The position numbers and the translations under genes were made by a program. From the NCBI GenBank assembly GCA_036835375.1, contig DAITMB010000024.1, positions 1 to 48,714 of the forward strand: a stretch of DNA of 48,714 nucleotides, in the 5' to 3' direction. Under the pieces are notes generated by a model. It saw nothing but the letters and a program-made list of their open reading frames with translations, had not been told where the DNA came from and did not search any database. Source of the stretch: JANQTF01 sp036835375 (GTDB lineage Bacteria > Bacteroidota > Bacteroidia > J057). Positions 40,973-48,714 of this stretch are shown piece by piece. How positions within the stretch are numbered: position 1 is the stretch's first letter; each line of letters opens with the position of its first letter.

Positions 40973-42013
40973 ATGGATTCGCCAGCCACACCTGCCCGTT
41001 TACCTCGCCAGCATCTCACAGCAGAGAGGCTTTCCATCGGATATGGCAAAACGGTTGTTGCGGGACCTTTGGACCTGGTCATTCATTCCGGTAGCCTCAT
41101 TTGCTTGCTAGGTCCCAATGGTGCTGGCAAGTCCACCCTGTTGCGGACCCTCGCTGGCTTGCAAGTACCACGCTCGGGAAAGTTGAACATAGGAAATGGT
41201 ACGGCACCTTTTGCTGCTTCTTTTTTAGCACAACATGTGGCCGTGGTGTTATCAGAATTTGATGGGATCGGGGGGCTCAAAGTGGCCGAGTTGGTGGAGT
41301 TGGGGCGGGCACCACACGCGCCTTGGAGCGGCAAGCTCTCTGCCCGAGACAGAAGCGTGGTGACAGAAGCCATGACATCTACCGACATACTGGCTTTAGC
41401 TTCTCGCCGGGTGGGCAGCCTCAGCGATGGAGAGCGTCAGCGCGTGATGATTGCCCGCGCACTTGCCCAAGAAACGCCCTTGATTTTGCTGGATGAACCG
41501 ACTTCTCACCTCGACATTGCGCATCGCCTTCAAGTCATGCGCTTGCTATATCGGTTGAGTCGCACGCACCAGAAGGGAATTCTTCTCAGCAGTCACGACT
41601 TGGACCTGGCTTTGCAGGCGTCGGATGAGCTTTGGATTCTGTCGGATGAGGGCGAATTCACGGCAGGATGTCCTGAGGATCTGGCCCTGATGGACCGTTT
41701 GGCGGGTGCTTACGGAATCGGCGGCGAAGCCTACGATTGGCGCAAAGGCGGCCTACATTTGCTGGAAGAAACAGGACCTGCCATTCAGCTCCAAGGCCCG
41801 GAAGAACTTCTTCGCTGGGCACGGCAACTGATCCGTAAGGCAGGATGGCGAGAAGATCCCAGCGCTGGCGAACCTTCTCCTTGGCGATTGGTGGCGATGG
41901 ACAGGGATAGATGGGCGCTCACATTGGGTGAGATTCCAGTGATTTGCTCCAGCCTGGCAGAGGTGGGACGACATCTCGTGACGACCCGGGATGCTCGCGT
42001 GACTGATGGCTGA
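40973..42013 (+). CDS. ABC importer ATP-binding protein (BtuD/FecE-like) with C-terminal extension
   Basis: The ATPase of the importer. Walker A is GPNGAGKS (47-54), the signature is LSDGERQRVMIARAL, Walker B is LILLDEPTSHLDIA and the switch His is in LLSSHDLDLAL. The core ends near residue 250; about 95 more residues follow (from DWRKGGLHLLEETGPAIQ to the end), with an alternating strand/helix look and RWALTLGEIPVI. That extension has no recognised domain. It lies 162 bases after the permease, perhaps with its own promoter, but the function is clearly tied to the binding protein and permease. Confidence 0.9.
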   Translation: MDSPATPARLPRQHLTAERLSIGYGKTVVAGPLDLVIHSGSLICLLGPNGAGKSTLLRTLAGLQVPRSGKLNIGNGTAPFAASFLAQHVAVVLSEFDGIGGLKVAELVELGRAPHAPWSGKLSARDRSVVTEAMTSTDILALASRRVGSLSDGERQRVMIARALAQETPLILLDEPTSHLDIAHRLQVMRLLYRLSRTHQKGILLSSHDLDLALQASDELWILSDEGEFTAGCPEDLALMDRLAGAYGIGGEAYDWRKGGLHLLEETGPAIQLQGPEELLRWARQLIRKAGWREDPSAGEPSPWRLVAMDRDRWALTLGEIPVICSSLAEVGRHLVTTRDARVTDG

Positions 42014-42121
42014 AATGATTTTTTCTTTTCCAGGTGCAGCGCCTCTCCCAGTGGTTGCGTTTAGCAGAAAAATCACCTTCCTCTTCAAATTTTTGTTCAA
42101 ATCTTTTTATAAAAAATTGTC

Positions 42122-43435
42122 ATGAAACGAAACTTTAGCTTCCTGACCCTTCTCGCACTGCTGAGCATCGCACTATCGGGCTGCTTCCAAGACAAGTGTG
42201 AGCAACAGATGACATACCTTACCTATACACCCGTGTACCAGAGCTTGAGTTCGGTGCGGCAAGCCGTAGGTATGGAAGCGGCGCGGGAGTTGAAGCAGCC
42301 CGGCAAAATGTACTACAAAGACGGATACCTCTTCATTTCGGAGGTAAACAAAGGCATCCACATCATCGATAACACGGACCCCCGGCAGCCTCAAAACCTC
42401 GCTTTCCTCGCTGTGCCTGGTAACCACGACATCGCTGCGAAGGGCAATATTCTTTACGCAGATTCTTATATGGACCTGGTCGCAATCGACATTTCGCTGC
42501 CTACTCAAGCGCGTGAAGTTGGCCGGGAGTTGGACGTGTTTCCCTACGGAACCTGGCACAATGGTCTGTGGGCAGATCCAGATTCTGGCATCGCCGTGGA
42601 TTGGATCGAGCGCGAGGTCACCGAGGAAGTAGAATGCTCCAACGTCTCAGTATCGCCGATTTGGAGCGTGAGAAACACTTTTTCACAGAACGATGCAGTA
42701 ACCCGCGAATTCAGTTCATTGTCTTCCAACTCCAATTTAGGATCTGGTAACAACATGCAATCCGCTCCTTCCAGTGGTCAAGGGGGATCCATGGCCCGGT
42801 TTACCTTGCTTCATGACCACCTCTATGTGGTGACGACCCACGAGATGATCATTTTCAATGTGTCTTCGCTTCAGGATCCTGTCGAGCAAAATCGAATTTC
42901 TATTGGCTGGGACATTGAGACCATTTTTCCACGCGGCAACACGCTCTTCTTAGGGTCGATGACAGGCATGCACATTTATGGAGTCACGGATCCGATCAAC
43001 CCAACCTGGCTCTCATCTATTCAGCATGTGCAGGCTTGCGACCCGGTCGTCGCTGACGATGAATATGCCTATGTCACCATCCGTGACGGCAACGCGTGTG
43101 CCGGTACCGTGAACGATCTGTTGGTGATTGACATCCAGCAGCTCACTTCGCCAGTTCTGCGCCACACCTACCAAATGTTTAATCCCCATGGATTGGGTAT
43201 CAGCGGTGAGACGCTCTTCATCTGCGACGGCGACGAGGGACTCAAAGTCTATGATGCGACTGATGTATCGAAAATCACTGCCAATTTGGTGGCACACTTT
43301 CCAGACATTCACGCCTTCGACGTGATTCCGCTGGGAGATGTGTTGCTCATGATCGGCAAGGATGGATTCTACCAATACGACTACACAGACTTGACCAACA
43401 TTCAGCTGCTGAGCTTCTTGCCCGTCGGCCAATAG
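42122..43435 (+). CDS. LVIVD-repeat surface lipoprotein
   Basis: A 437-residue lipoprotein: signal MKRNFSFLTLLALLSIALSG then Cys21. The rest has repeated beta-propeller-like units of about 40 residues, each with a strand like GYLFISEVNKGIHIIDNTDPRQP, NILYADSYMDLVAIDIS, HLYVVTTHEMIIFNVSSLQDP, NTLFLGSMTGMHIYGVTDPINP, ETLFICDGDEGLKVYDATD. This is the LVIVD pattern of Bacteroidota surface proteins; the function is unknown, probably protein-protein or glycan contact. A low-complexity Ser/Asn/Gly stretch (about 200-222) links two parts. The stop TAG ends one base before the scaffold gap. Confidence 0.85.
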   Translation: MKRNFSFLTLLALLSIALSGCFQDKCEQQMTYLTYTPVYQSLSSVRQAVGMEAARELKQPGKMYYKDGYLFISEVNKGIHIIDNTDPRQPQNLAFLAVPGNHDIAAKGNILYADSYMDLVAIDISLPTQAREVGRELDVFPYGTWHNGLWADPDSGIAVDWIEREVTEEVECSNVSVSPIWSVRNTFSQNDAVTREFSSLSSNSNLGSGNNMQSAPSSGQGGSMARFTLLHDHLYVVTTHEMIIFNVSSLQDPVEQNRISIGWDIETIFPRGNTLFLGSMTGMHIYGVTDPINPTWLSSIQHVQACDPVVADDEYAYVTIRDGNACAGTVNDLLVIDIQQLTSPVLRHTYQMFNPHGLGISGETLFICDGDEGLKVYDATDVSKITANLVAHFPDIHAFDVIPLGDVLLMIGKDGFYQYDYTDLTNIQLLSFLPVGQ

Positions 43436-43436
43436 G

Positions 43437-43536
43437 NNNNNNNNNNNNNNNNNNNNNNNNNNNNNNNNNNNNNNNNNNNNNNNNNNNNNNNNNNNNNNNN
43501 NNNNNNNNNNNNNNNNNNNNNNNNNNNNNNNNNNNN
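43437..43536. other. Assembly gap (100 Ns)
   Basis: Exactly 100 N's, the usual placeholder for a scaffold gap of unknown size. It separates the 3' ends of two convergent genes and hides any terminator between them. Confidence 0.98.
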
Positions 43537-44786
43537 TATCGCTTGGCTTTTCGTCGCTTTCCGATGAATCGCATCCCCAGAATCAGCACCACGGCGACCA
43601 CAAAACCCAAGGCAAATTTGCCCCACTCGTTCACGGGGTTGTCCTGCTCCATCATCAAAGACCTGATGCCATTCCCTTCCCCTTCGCCCTTGTCTCTTGC
43701 AGGGGACAATTGCCGTTCAGGACCGAGGCGAGCGGTGCGAAGTTGCTCGGGCGCACGTGATCGAAGCGCACTTACCCTGCGAGCTTCCTGGCTTCCATAC
43801 CACACTTCATAGCTTCGATCGTCGGAAAGCATAGCCCGAATTTCATAAGCCAAGCTTGCGACCTCGACGCCCCGGATGCCCAAGGGAAGCTCCGCCTGGT
43901 CGTACACGGTGATCTCCAATTGATCGGTGAAAATCTGGGGCAAGTGAAACACAGGATCCGCAAAGGAATGGAGCACGACCCGATCCCAATCACGCCATAG
44001 GTATTTTTGGCTGCCATCGTTTTCAGTGATCGTCTGCTTCACATATTTGATGTCCACCATCCTCACAAATTCACTGCGGCCATCTTCCAGGTTCAAGCGC
44101 AGTTGCGAGAGGGGCATTTTGTTCGGCAAAAATACCCGTATGGTCGTGAGCCTGCGATCGGTATCGGTGCTCATGTTCCAATCCCGAATGGGCACCGACT
44201 GATATTCGCCCGTCGTGATGGTTTCCTTGCCAAGTGCGACGCTTTTGACCTCGATATCGGGATCTTCCCAAGACAAGCGCAGGTATTTGTGTGTCACAGG
44301 CGGCAGAGGAATATCTCGTTTTGAAAAGCTCACCTGCGGGTCCACGATCCCCAGCAAACGCACATCAGAAAGGATGGGTTCCCACGTGAGCCTAAAGTCT
44401 GAGCCTTCCAGCTGGAAGTTGAGGTCGAAATTGCGCTCTGACAACTCCACCCGCAGAAGATTAGGCGAGGCATCCGCATCGTAGCGAAAAATGTATTTGC
44501 CATTTCGCTGGTTCACCTCCTTCACACCTACCCCTTCCCAGACTTTGCTGTAGCCCTGCGAATGAATCGTCAAGGGTGTCTCAAGGGTATCTTCTCCAAG
44601 GCCCAACAGGAGCAAATCGCTCATGCCGTCGGACAGGTAGGGAAACATGTCCGGCAACAAAGGGATTCGATACCACCCCGCGCCTTGCATCTGCTCTACG
44701 TTCCGTGCAAATCTGTATTGGTCCTGCTGACCAAGAATTGGATGTGCAAACAAGGCCAGGATCGCCAGGAAGAGGATAGTACGCAT
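43537..44786 (-). CDS. DUF3999-like membrane protein (3' end at the gap)
   Basis: About 416 residues are visible. MRTILFLAILALFAHPILG is a signal peptide or first helix. The middle is a long beta-rich extracytoplasmic part (EDTLETPLTIHSQGYSKVW, RVELSERNFDLNFQLEGSDF, LRLSWEDPDIEVKSVAL, VRVFLPN-type strands) and a single C-terminal helix follows (KFALGFVVAVVLILGMRFIGKRRKAK), so the layout is signal - exposed beta domain - anchor. It fits DUF3999-type proteins; function unknown. The codon at the gap edge reads TAN, so it is a stop if the missing base is A or G; the protein therefore probably ends right there. ATG 44786 is chosen over 44867. Confidence 0.7.
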
Positions 44787-45005
44787 GAAAAGAAGGGTAA
44801 GCAAATGGAGAGAGTTGATCAAGGCAAAGGAATTGGGTTGACCTAAGCGTTCCATCCAAGATGGCAAAATCGGGCTGGAGAGGAATACTTGCTGAGCATT
44901 TGCTCGAAAATAGAGAAATTTCGCAAGAACTTTCCGCGTGACAGCGCCTCAATCCCTGCGCTATGTCCCAATGGCTGATCTCACCCTTTCATCCCATTCT
45001 ATTTC

Positions 45006-45584
45006 ATGGAAACCAGTACCCCCTTGTCCGTTGTCATCGCCTCGCTCAACCCTGTAAAAATTCGAGCAGTACAATCCGCCTTTGGTCAAGCCTTTCCCAA
45101 TCAATCCTTTGCATTTACTAGCGCGGCTTTGCCTTCAGGCGTAGCAGCTCAGCCGATGAGCGACGCAGAGACGCGGCTTGGTGCGCAGAACCGAGCGTTT
45201 GCTGCACAGCAAACTCAGCCGGAGGCCGATTACTGGGTGGGAGTAGAAGGAGGCATTGCAGAGATGGAGGAGTACTTGGAAGCCTTCGCTTGGATCGTCG
45301 TCCGCGGGAAAGACCAGATTGGGTATGGGCGCACGGCTGGATTCATGCTGCCGCCTGCGATCGCAGAGTTGGTGCGGGGAGGCATGGAACTAGGTGTGGC
45401 AGACGATGTAGTCTTTGGCACAACGAACTCCAAACAGGCCAATGGCGCCATAGGCCTGCTAACCCATAACCTGCTTACCCGCGAAACGCTGTATCGCCCA
45501 GCGCTGCTTATGGCGCTCATTCCCTTTTTTCGCCCGGAATTGTACCCGGCTGTGGGAGCTGATAGGCCAGAAAAGGGCCAATGA
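45006..45584 (+). CDS. yjjX: Inosine/xanthosine triphosphatase, YjjX-like
   Basis: A 192-residue house-cleaning NTPase of the YjjX/Maf-ITPase-like fold, which removes ITP and XTP and so keeps non-canonical purines out of RNA and DNA. VVIASLNPVKIRAVQSAF (about 9-26) is the nucleotide-binding start, followed by GVAAQPMSDAETRLGAQNRA, DYWVGVEGGI (the catalytic acidic loop) and VVFGTTNSKQANGAIGLLT. All fit the family. Its last 68 bases overlap the end of the convergent O-antigen ligase-like gene, an unusually long tail-to-tail overlap. Confidence 0.9.
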   Translation: METSTPLSVVIASLNPVKIRAVQSAFGQAFPNQSFAFTSAALPSGVAAQPMSDAETRLGAQNRAFAAQQTQPEADYWVGVEGGIAEMEEYLEAFAWIVVRGKDQIGYGRTAGFMLPPAIAELVRGGMELGVADDVVFGTTNSKQANGAIGLLTHNLLTRETLYRPALLMALIPFFRPELYPAVGADRPEKGQ

Positions 45585-46848
45585 CCGTAGCCAGGGCAAT
45601 GCCCGTTTGCCTGCCCAGCATTGACTCAGTGAGCAATGCCAAGGCCAGTATGGCTGTCCAGAGGAGCCAAGGCCACTTACCAGTGCGGATGGCTTGGAAC
45701 CCTTGCATGCCTAGCCAGCTCAGTAGCAGGAGGAGGCCCCCAACGCCTGTGGCGAGCGCAGTAGCAATGTATTGGTTGTGTGGATCCATCTCCCGTTGGT
45801 GGCCATAAAGGAATCCGTCAAGTAGGTATTGTTTTGTCATCTCGTCCCGCACGTCCCCTGTTCCAACGCCAAGAAGCCAATTGTCTTGAAGCAAGTTCCA
45901 GCCGCTGCGCCAAATAGAGGTTCTCACATTCATCCCTGTCCATTCATCCTCATTTTTCGGGGTCATCTCTTGTTCGGAAATCTGCGAAATCCGCTCCCGA
46001 CTTTCGGGAATTGACCACTGACTGGCGACAAAAAGCAGTACCACTGTGCTGAGGGGGATCAAGAATTGTTTCCAATTCATTCTCCCTTTTAGCAGAAAAC
46101 CGCCCGTGACGAAAAGCACCAGCACGAATATTCCTTGTTGCATCCGGGAAGAAAGCAAGGCGATGGCCAGGAAAATCAATCCCGTCAGTATTCCCATGAC
46201 CCATTGAGGAAGTGGTCGAAATCGTATCCGGGCATCTTCCCAAAGCCACAAAATCGCCAGAAAGCCTGCCTGAAGAATCATGCTGAGGTACGTGGGATGC
46301 TGTTCAATGCCGCTGGCGAGCGCACTGTAGGTAAACCATCGCCGGGCACGAATCCAAGAGTCAATGTCTTCGCAGTTGTCTGATAGACAACTCGAAAGGA
46401 GCTCCAGAGAGAGGCCTTGAGTTATGCCGCGGAAGAGCGCGATGCCCAGCATGAAAAGCACCGAGAGGGCACAAGCCACAGCAAAAAACCAGAGCAGACC
46501 GCGAATGCTGCGCGCAGGGAGGGGTTCGCCGCGCCACAACGCGATGGGAAGACAGAGGAAAGGCAATTTTTTCCAAAGGTCTTGCCAGCCGTCATTGAGG
46601 TTGTCGGTGTGTAGCAACCCGATCAAATGGATCAGCCAAATGGCGATTCCAGCCAAGATCCACGTCGGGACGTTTTTCAGTGGTTTTCCTGGTCCAAATA
46701 AGCCTAAACTGAGGATTACGACCCCGAGACTGAGTGCCGCTCGTGAATACAGCAACCCTCCGAGGGTGCTGATCCATCCCAAGAGCATCCATTGCTGTGC
46801 CCTGGAATTGGGGAGGAAAGCGGCTAGATGTCTGCGAAAGTCGGCCAT
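45517..46848 (-). CDS. O-antigen ligase family (Wzy/WaaL-like) membrane protein
   Basis: A 443-residue polytopic membrane protein with about 10-12 hydrophobic segments and one large polar loop (about 290-370: NVRTSIWRSGWNLLQDNWLLGVGTGD). GVGTGDVRDEM and DPHNQYIATALATGVGG are the conserved loop motifs of the Wzy/WaaL superfamily (the H in PHNQY is usual). Members ligate O-antigen to lipid A core, polymerise O-antigen or glycosylate proteins. Which of these applies cannot be told. ATG 46914 would add 22 residues; ATG 46848 is chosen as MADFRRHL is more typical. The 3' end overlaps yjjX by 68 bases. Confidence 0.82.
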   Translation of the reverse strand: MADFRRHLAAFLPNSRAQQWMLLGWISTLGGLLYSRAALSLGVVILSLGLFGPGKPLKNVPTWILAGIAIWLIHLIGLLHTDNLNDGWQDLWKKLPFLCLPIALWRGEPLPARSIRGLLWFFAVACALSVLFMLGIALFRGITQGLSLELLSSCLSDNCEDIDSWIRARRWFTYSALASGIEQHPTYLSMILQAGFLAILWLWEDARIRFRPLPQWVMGILTGLIFLAIALLSSRMQQGIFVLVLFVTGGFLLKGRMNWKQFLIPLSTVVLLFVASQWSIPESRERISQISEQEMTPKNEDEWTGMNVRTSIWRSGWNLLQDNWLLGVGTGDVRDEMTKQYLLDGFLYGHQREMDPHNQYIATALATGVGGLLLLLSWLGMQGFQAIRTGKWPWLLWTAILALALLTESMLGRQTGIALATVIGPFLAYQLPQPGTIPGEKRE

Positions 46849-47008
46849 GGAGTAGCTGGAGAAATGCTTTGATGTTCGCGGGAGAATGCGTGCTGCGCAT
46901 GAAATTTCTGCCAATAAGCAAGATCAAAGATGGCAAATATTTTTTCCAAGCTCCAGGATTGTACCATACGCTGACTCTACGGTCAAGAAAAAAACAATGT
47001 GTCGAAGC

Positions 47009-47041
47009 ACAAAAGGACGACCCTGATGGTCGTCCTTTTGT
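47009..47041 (-). terminator. Terminator of the sigma factor gene
   Basis: A perfect 14-bp stem (47009-47022 with 47028-47041) around CTGAT, with an A/T-rich base and GC-rich top. It lies 28 bases past the rpoD stop on the minus strand. Confidence 0.87.
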
Positions 47042-47068
47042 CTGGAATTCTGTGGGTGGTCAAAACGA

Positions 47069-47935
47069 TCAACCCAAGTACGTTTTCAGGCCTTTGCTCC
47101 GCGAGGTGTGTCGCAGGCGTCGAATGGCCTTTTCTTTGATCTGGCGAACGCGCTCTCTGGTCAGGTCAAATTTTTCGCCAATTTCTTCTAGCGTCAACGA
47201 GTGCTCTACACCAATTCCGAAATACAGGCGAATGACTTCCGCTTCACGTTGGGTAAGCGTACTGAGTGCTCTTTCGACTTCTTTGCTGAGCGATTCGTTG
47301 ATCAGCTCATTGTCAGGATTAGGCTCTGCATCATTCTCAAGCACGTCGAGGAGCCTGTTTTCTTCACCTTGAACGAAGGGTGCATCGACCGAGACATGAC
47401 GACCGGAGATCTTGAGGGTATCAGAAATTTCGTCTTCCGACATGTTTTCGAGAACCTCGGCAATCTCTTCAGGGGAAGGCTCGCGCTCGAACTCTTGTTC
47501 GAGTTTGGAAAAGGCTTTGCCAATTTTGTTCAGGGCACCCACGCGGTTGAGGGGCAGGCGCACAATGCGGGACTGCTCGGCAAGGGCTTGCAGGATGGAC
47601 TGTCGAATCCACCACACGGCGTAGGAGATGAATTTGAATCCCCTGGTTTCGTCGAAGCGCTTGGCAGCCTTGATCAACCCAAGATTTCCTTCGTTGATCA
47701 AGTCGCCCAAAGAAAGCCCCTGATTTTGGTACTGCTTGGCTACAGATACGACGAAGCGCAGGTTGGCTTTGGTCAATTTTTCCAAGGCAACCTGATCGCC
47801 CTGCTTGATCCTGCGTGCAAGCTCTACCTCCTCGTCTGGCGTCAACAGCTCGACTTTCCCAATTTCCTGAAGGTACTTGTCGAGGGATTGTGACTCCCGA
47901 TTGGTAATTTGCTTGCTGATCTTAAGCTGTCTCAT
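47069..47935 (-). CDS. rpoD: Primary RNA polymerase sigma factor (sigma-70, Bacteroidota type)
   Basis: The housekeeping sigma factor, 288 residues. Region 1.2 is RESQSLDKYLQEIGKVELLTPDEEVELARRI; region 2 contains NLRFVVSVAKQYQNQGLSLGDLINEGNLGLI and GFKFISYAVWWIRQSILQAL; region 3 and region 4 follow with LTLEEIGEKFDLTRERVRQIKEKAIRRLR (the -35-binding helix-turn-helix). It lacks region 1.1, as is normal in Bacteroidota, where this protein recognises the TTTG/TAnnTTTG promoters seen elsewhere in this window. It is divergent from a uridine phosphorylase-like gene across about 410 bases with two inverted repeats. Confidence 0.97.
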   Translation of the reverse strand: MRQLKISKQITNRESQSLDKYLQEIGKVELLTPDEEVELARRIKQGDQVALEKLTKANLRFVVSVAKQYQNQGLSLGDLINEGNLGLIKAAKRFDETRGFKFISYAVWWIRQSILQALAEQSRIVRLPLNRVGALNKIGKAFSKLEQEFEREPSPEEIAEVLENMSEDEISDTLKISGRHVSVDAPFVQGEENRLLDVLENDAEPNPDNELINESLSKEVERALSTLTQREAEVIRLYFGIGVEHSLTLEEIGEKFDLTRERVRQIKEKAIRRLRHTSRSKGLKTYLG

Positions 47936-48026
47936 GTATCTTGAGGTATGTGTTCAGTCTAGGGCTTCCCTAGGATGGGGTAAAGGTAGGAATTTGTTGG
48001 GCGATTTGGCGCGTGAAGATATTACA

Positions 48027-48057
48027 CCCCTCTTACACAGACAAATCTGTGTAGGGG
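48027..48057. repeat. Hairpin in the rpoD leader region
   Basis: ACACAGA (48035-48041) pairs with TCTGTGT (48046-48052) across CAAA; CCCCT (48027-48031) and AGGGG (48053-48057) extend the stem after a 3-base CTT bulge. It lies 92-122 bases before the rpoD ATG. Confidence 0.5.
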
Positions 48058-48132
48058 ATCTCCGAATAATCTGCCTGTTTGTGGGAAAAGTTCGGACTCT
48101 TTCAACGGACGCCTCCTCTTGAAGTTGCTTTC

Positions 48133-48168
48133 ATTCGAGCAAAATCACTGCAAAAATAGTGCTCGAAT
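48133..48168. promoter_or_regulatory. Inverted repeat around a candidate rpoD -7 box
   Basis: ATTCGAGCA (48133-48141) and TGCTCGAAT (48160-48168) are exact reverse complements. In the loop, CAAAAATA (48151-48158) reads TATTTTTG on the minus strand, an exact match to the TAnnTTTG box for rpoD. At 19 bases spacing the -33 triplet is CTG, not TTG. A T-run follows on the plus strand, so it could instead act as a plus-strand terminator. Confidence 0.4.
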
Positions 48169-48346
48169 TTTTGCTTTCAGGATCTTGATAATGAGTTTAT
48201 TAGCTTGGTCAGGATCGGGGCAAGTAAGAAAACCAACAGACAAGACGACCTTTGAGCGAAGCCGCTTATCCTATGGATCTGGCTTTACTCGAAAACTATT
48301 GCCGAACTTTCTCCGACTCTGAACTTCTGGCACTTTTTCACTCCTC

Positions 48347-48714
48347 ATGAGCAATACAGAACTCATTCTCAACGCTGACGGCTCTGTCTATCACCTTCAT
48401 TTGCAACCTGGTGACATCGCTGACAAGATCATCCTCGTCGGTGATCCTATGCGGGTGGATCTGGTGGCGCGTAGATTAGATCGGGTGGAATGGAAGAAAG
48501 AAAAGCGCGAGTTTCGAACGGTGACGGGCTGGTTTGAGGGAGAGAGAGTCACAATCATTTCTACGGGCATTGGTACTGACAACGTGGACATTGTCCTCAA
48601 TGAACTGGATGCCTTAGTCAACATCGATTTTTCCTCACGAGAGCCCAAAGAACATTTGCGCTCTCTGCAAATCATTCGCTTGGGAACATGCGGAGGATTA
48701 CAGCCAGCGTTGGC
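48347..48714 (+). CDS. Uridine phosphorylase-like nucleoside phosphorylase, 5' part (cut by right edge)
   Basis: The frame from ATG 48347 is open to the last base; about 122 residues are visible. It begins MSNTELILNADGSVYHLHL, then DKIILVGDPMRVDLVARRL, the phosphate-binding region of the PNP/UDP superfamily, then TIISTGIGTDNVDIVLNEL and the SLQIIRLGTCGGLQPAL strand with the GTCGG motif. Family members split nucleosides with phosphate in salvage; Bacteroidota carry several annotated as uridine or nucleoside phosphorylase, so substrate is not certain. The rest of the enzyme lies beyond the window. It is divergent from rpoD and separated from it by about 410 bases. Confidence 0.9.
   Translation, partial: MSNTELILNADGSVYHLHLQPGDIADKIILVGDPMRVDLVARRLDRVEWKKEKREFRTVTGWFEGERVTIISTGIGTDNVDIVLNELDALVNIDFSSREPKEHLRSLQIIRLGTCGGLQPAL

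Larger units (their letters stand above)
47936..48346. other. Divergent rpoD / phosphorylase promoter region
   Basis: About 410 bases. Contains a hairpin at 48027-48057 in the rpoD leader and an inverted repeat at 48133-48168 whose loop carries a minus-strand TATTTTTG; see those entries. No convincing plus-strand box was found for the phosphorylase gene. Confidence 0.55.

Noticed and set aside
48397..48675. 92-residue minus-strand ORF at the right edge
   Set aside because: Antisense to the clear nucleoside phosphorylase reading frame that starts at 48347.
1..48714. CRISPR array, prophage, insertion sequence or toxin-antitoxin system
   Set aside because: No regularly spaced direct repeats, transposase, integrase or paired toxin-antitoxin genes were recognised anywhere in the window.

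Overview
This window looks like chromosomal DNA from a free-living member of the Bacteroidota. The order cannot be fixed from sequence alone; a Saprospiria- or Chitinophagia-like environmental lineage is a guess. The evidence is the short primary sigma factor without region 1.1, promoter elements of the TAnnTTTG type, a BT_3928-type DoxX protein, a DUF1599 protein, an LpxD paralog with the Bacteroidota-type insert, a TonB/PKD fusion, an OmpA protein with thrombospondin type 3 repeats, and few Shine-Dalgarno sequences. The GC content looks close to 50%. A run of exactly 100 Ns (43437-43536) marks a scaffold gap, so this is a draft assembly.

Layout. 1-2.8 kb: the 3' end of a TPR gene that runs in from the left edge, then a Crp/Fnr regulator followed by a tight YciI - DoxX - VOC gene set. 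3.1-6.8 kb: a divergent pair, an LpxD-type acyltransferase and a K+-dependent membrane pyrophosphatase. 6.9-12.2 kb: minus-strand genes for a biotin-dependent carboxyltransferase, a UPF0104 membrane protein, a GNAT acetyltransferase and a lipid kinase. 12.4-14.8 kb: a large OmpA-family protein and tRNA-Cys. 14.9-19.2 kb: folB, cdaA and folP (folate plus c-di-AMP) facing DUF1599 and BT_3928-type genes. 19.3-25.5 kb: small hypothetical genes, a thioesterase, a rhomboid protease, a creatininase-family amidohydrolase, a YoaK membrane protein and a threonine dehydratase-like enzyme. 26-29 kb: a glycosyltransferase divergent from a Wzi-like capsule protein. 29-38.3 kb: TsaC/Sua5, FabH, a GH13 lipoprotein, an enoyl-CoA hydratase, TonB/PKD, two small unknowns and an alpha-glucan phosphorylase. 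38.6-42 kb: a BtuFCD/FecBCD-like importer. 42-44.8 kb: an LVIVD-repeat lipoprotein and a DUF3999 protein converging on the gap. 45-48.7 kb: a YjjX-like phosphatase overlapping an O-antigen ligase-like protein, the primary sigma factor, and the start of a uridine phosphorylase-like gene cut by the right edge.

Most of the window is housekeeping or envelope biology: lipid A, capsule/O-antigen, outer-membrane and TonB functions, folate, fatty acids, glycogen and tRNA modification. I saw no IS element, phage, CRISPR array or defence island. The most unusual signals are small: a near-perfect 38-nt palindrome between the Crp/Fnr gene and its neighbours, a possible orphan transcription unit with a 13-codon ORF and its own terminator near 10.8-11.0 kb, an inverted repeat whose loop holds a candidate rpoD -7 box, and two small tandem unknowns sharing a VRDR motif. 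I do not see a clear undescribed multigene system.
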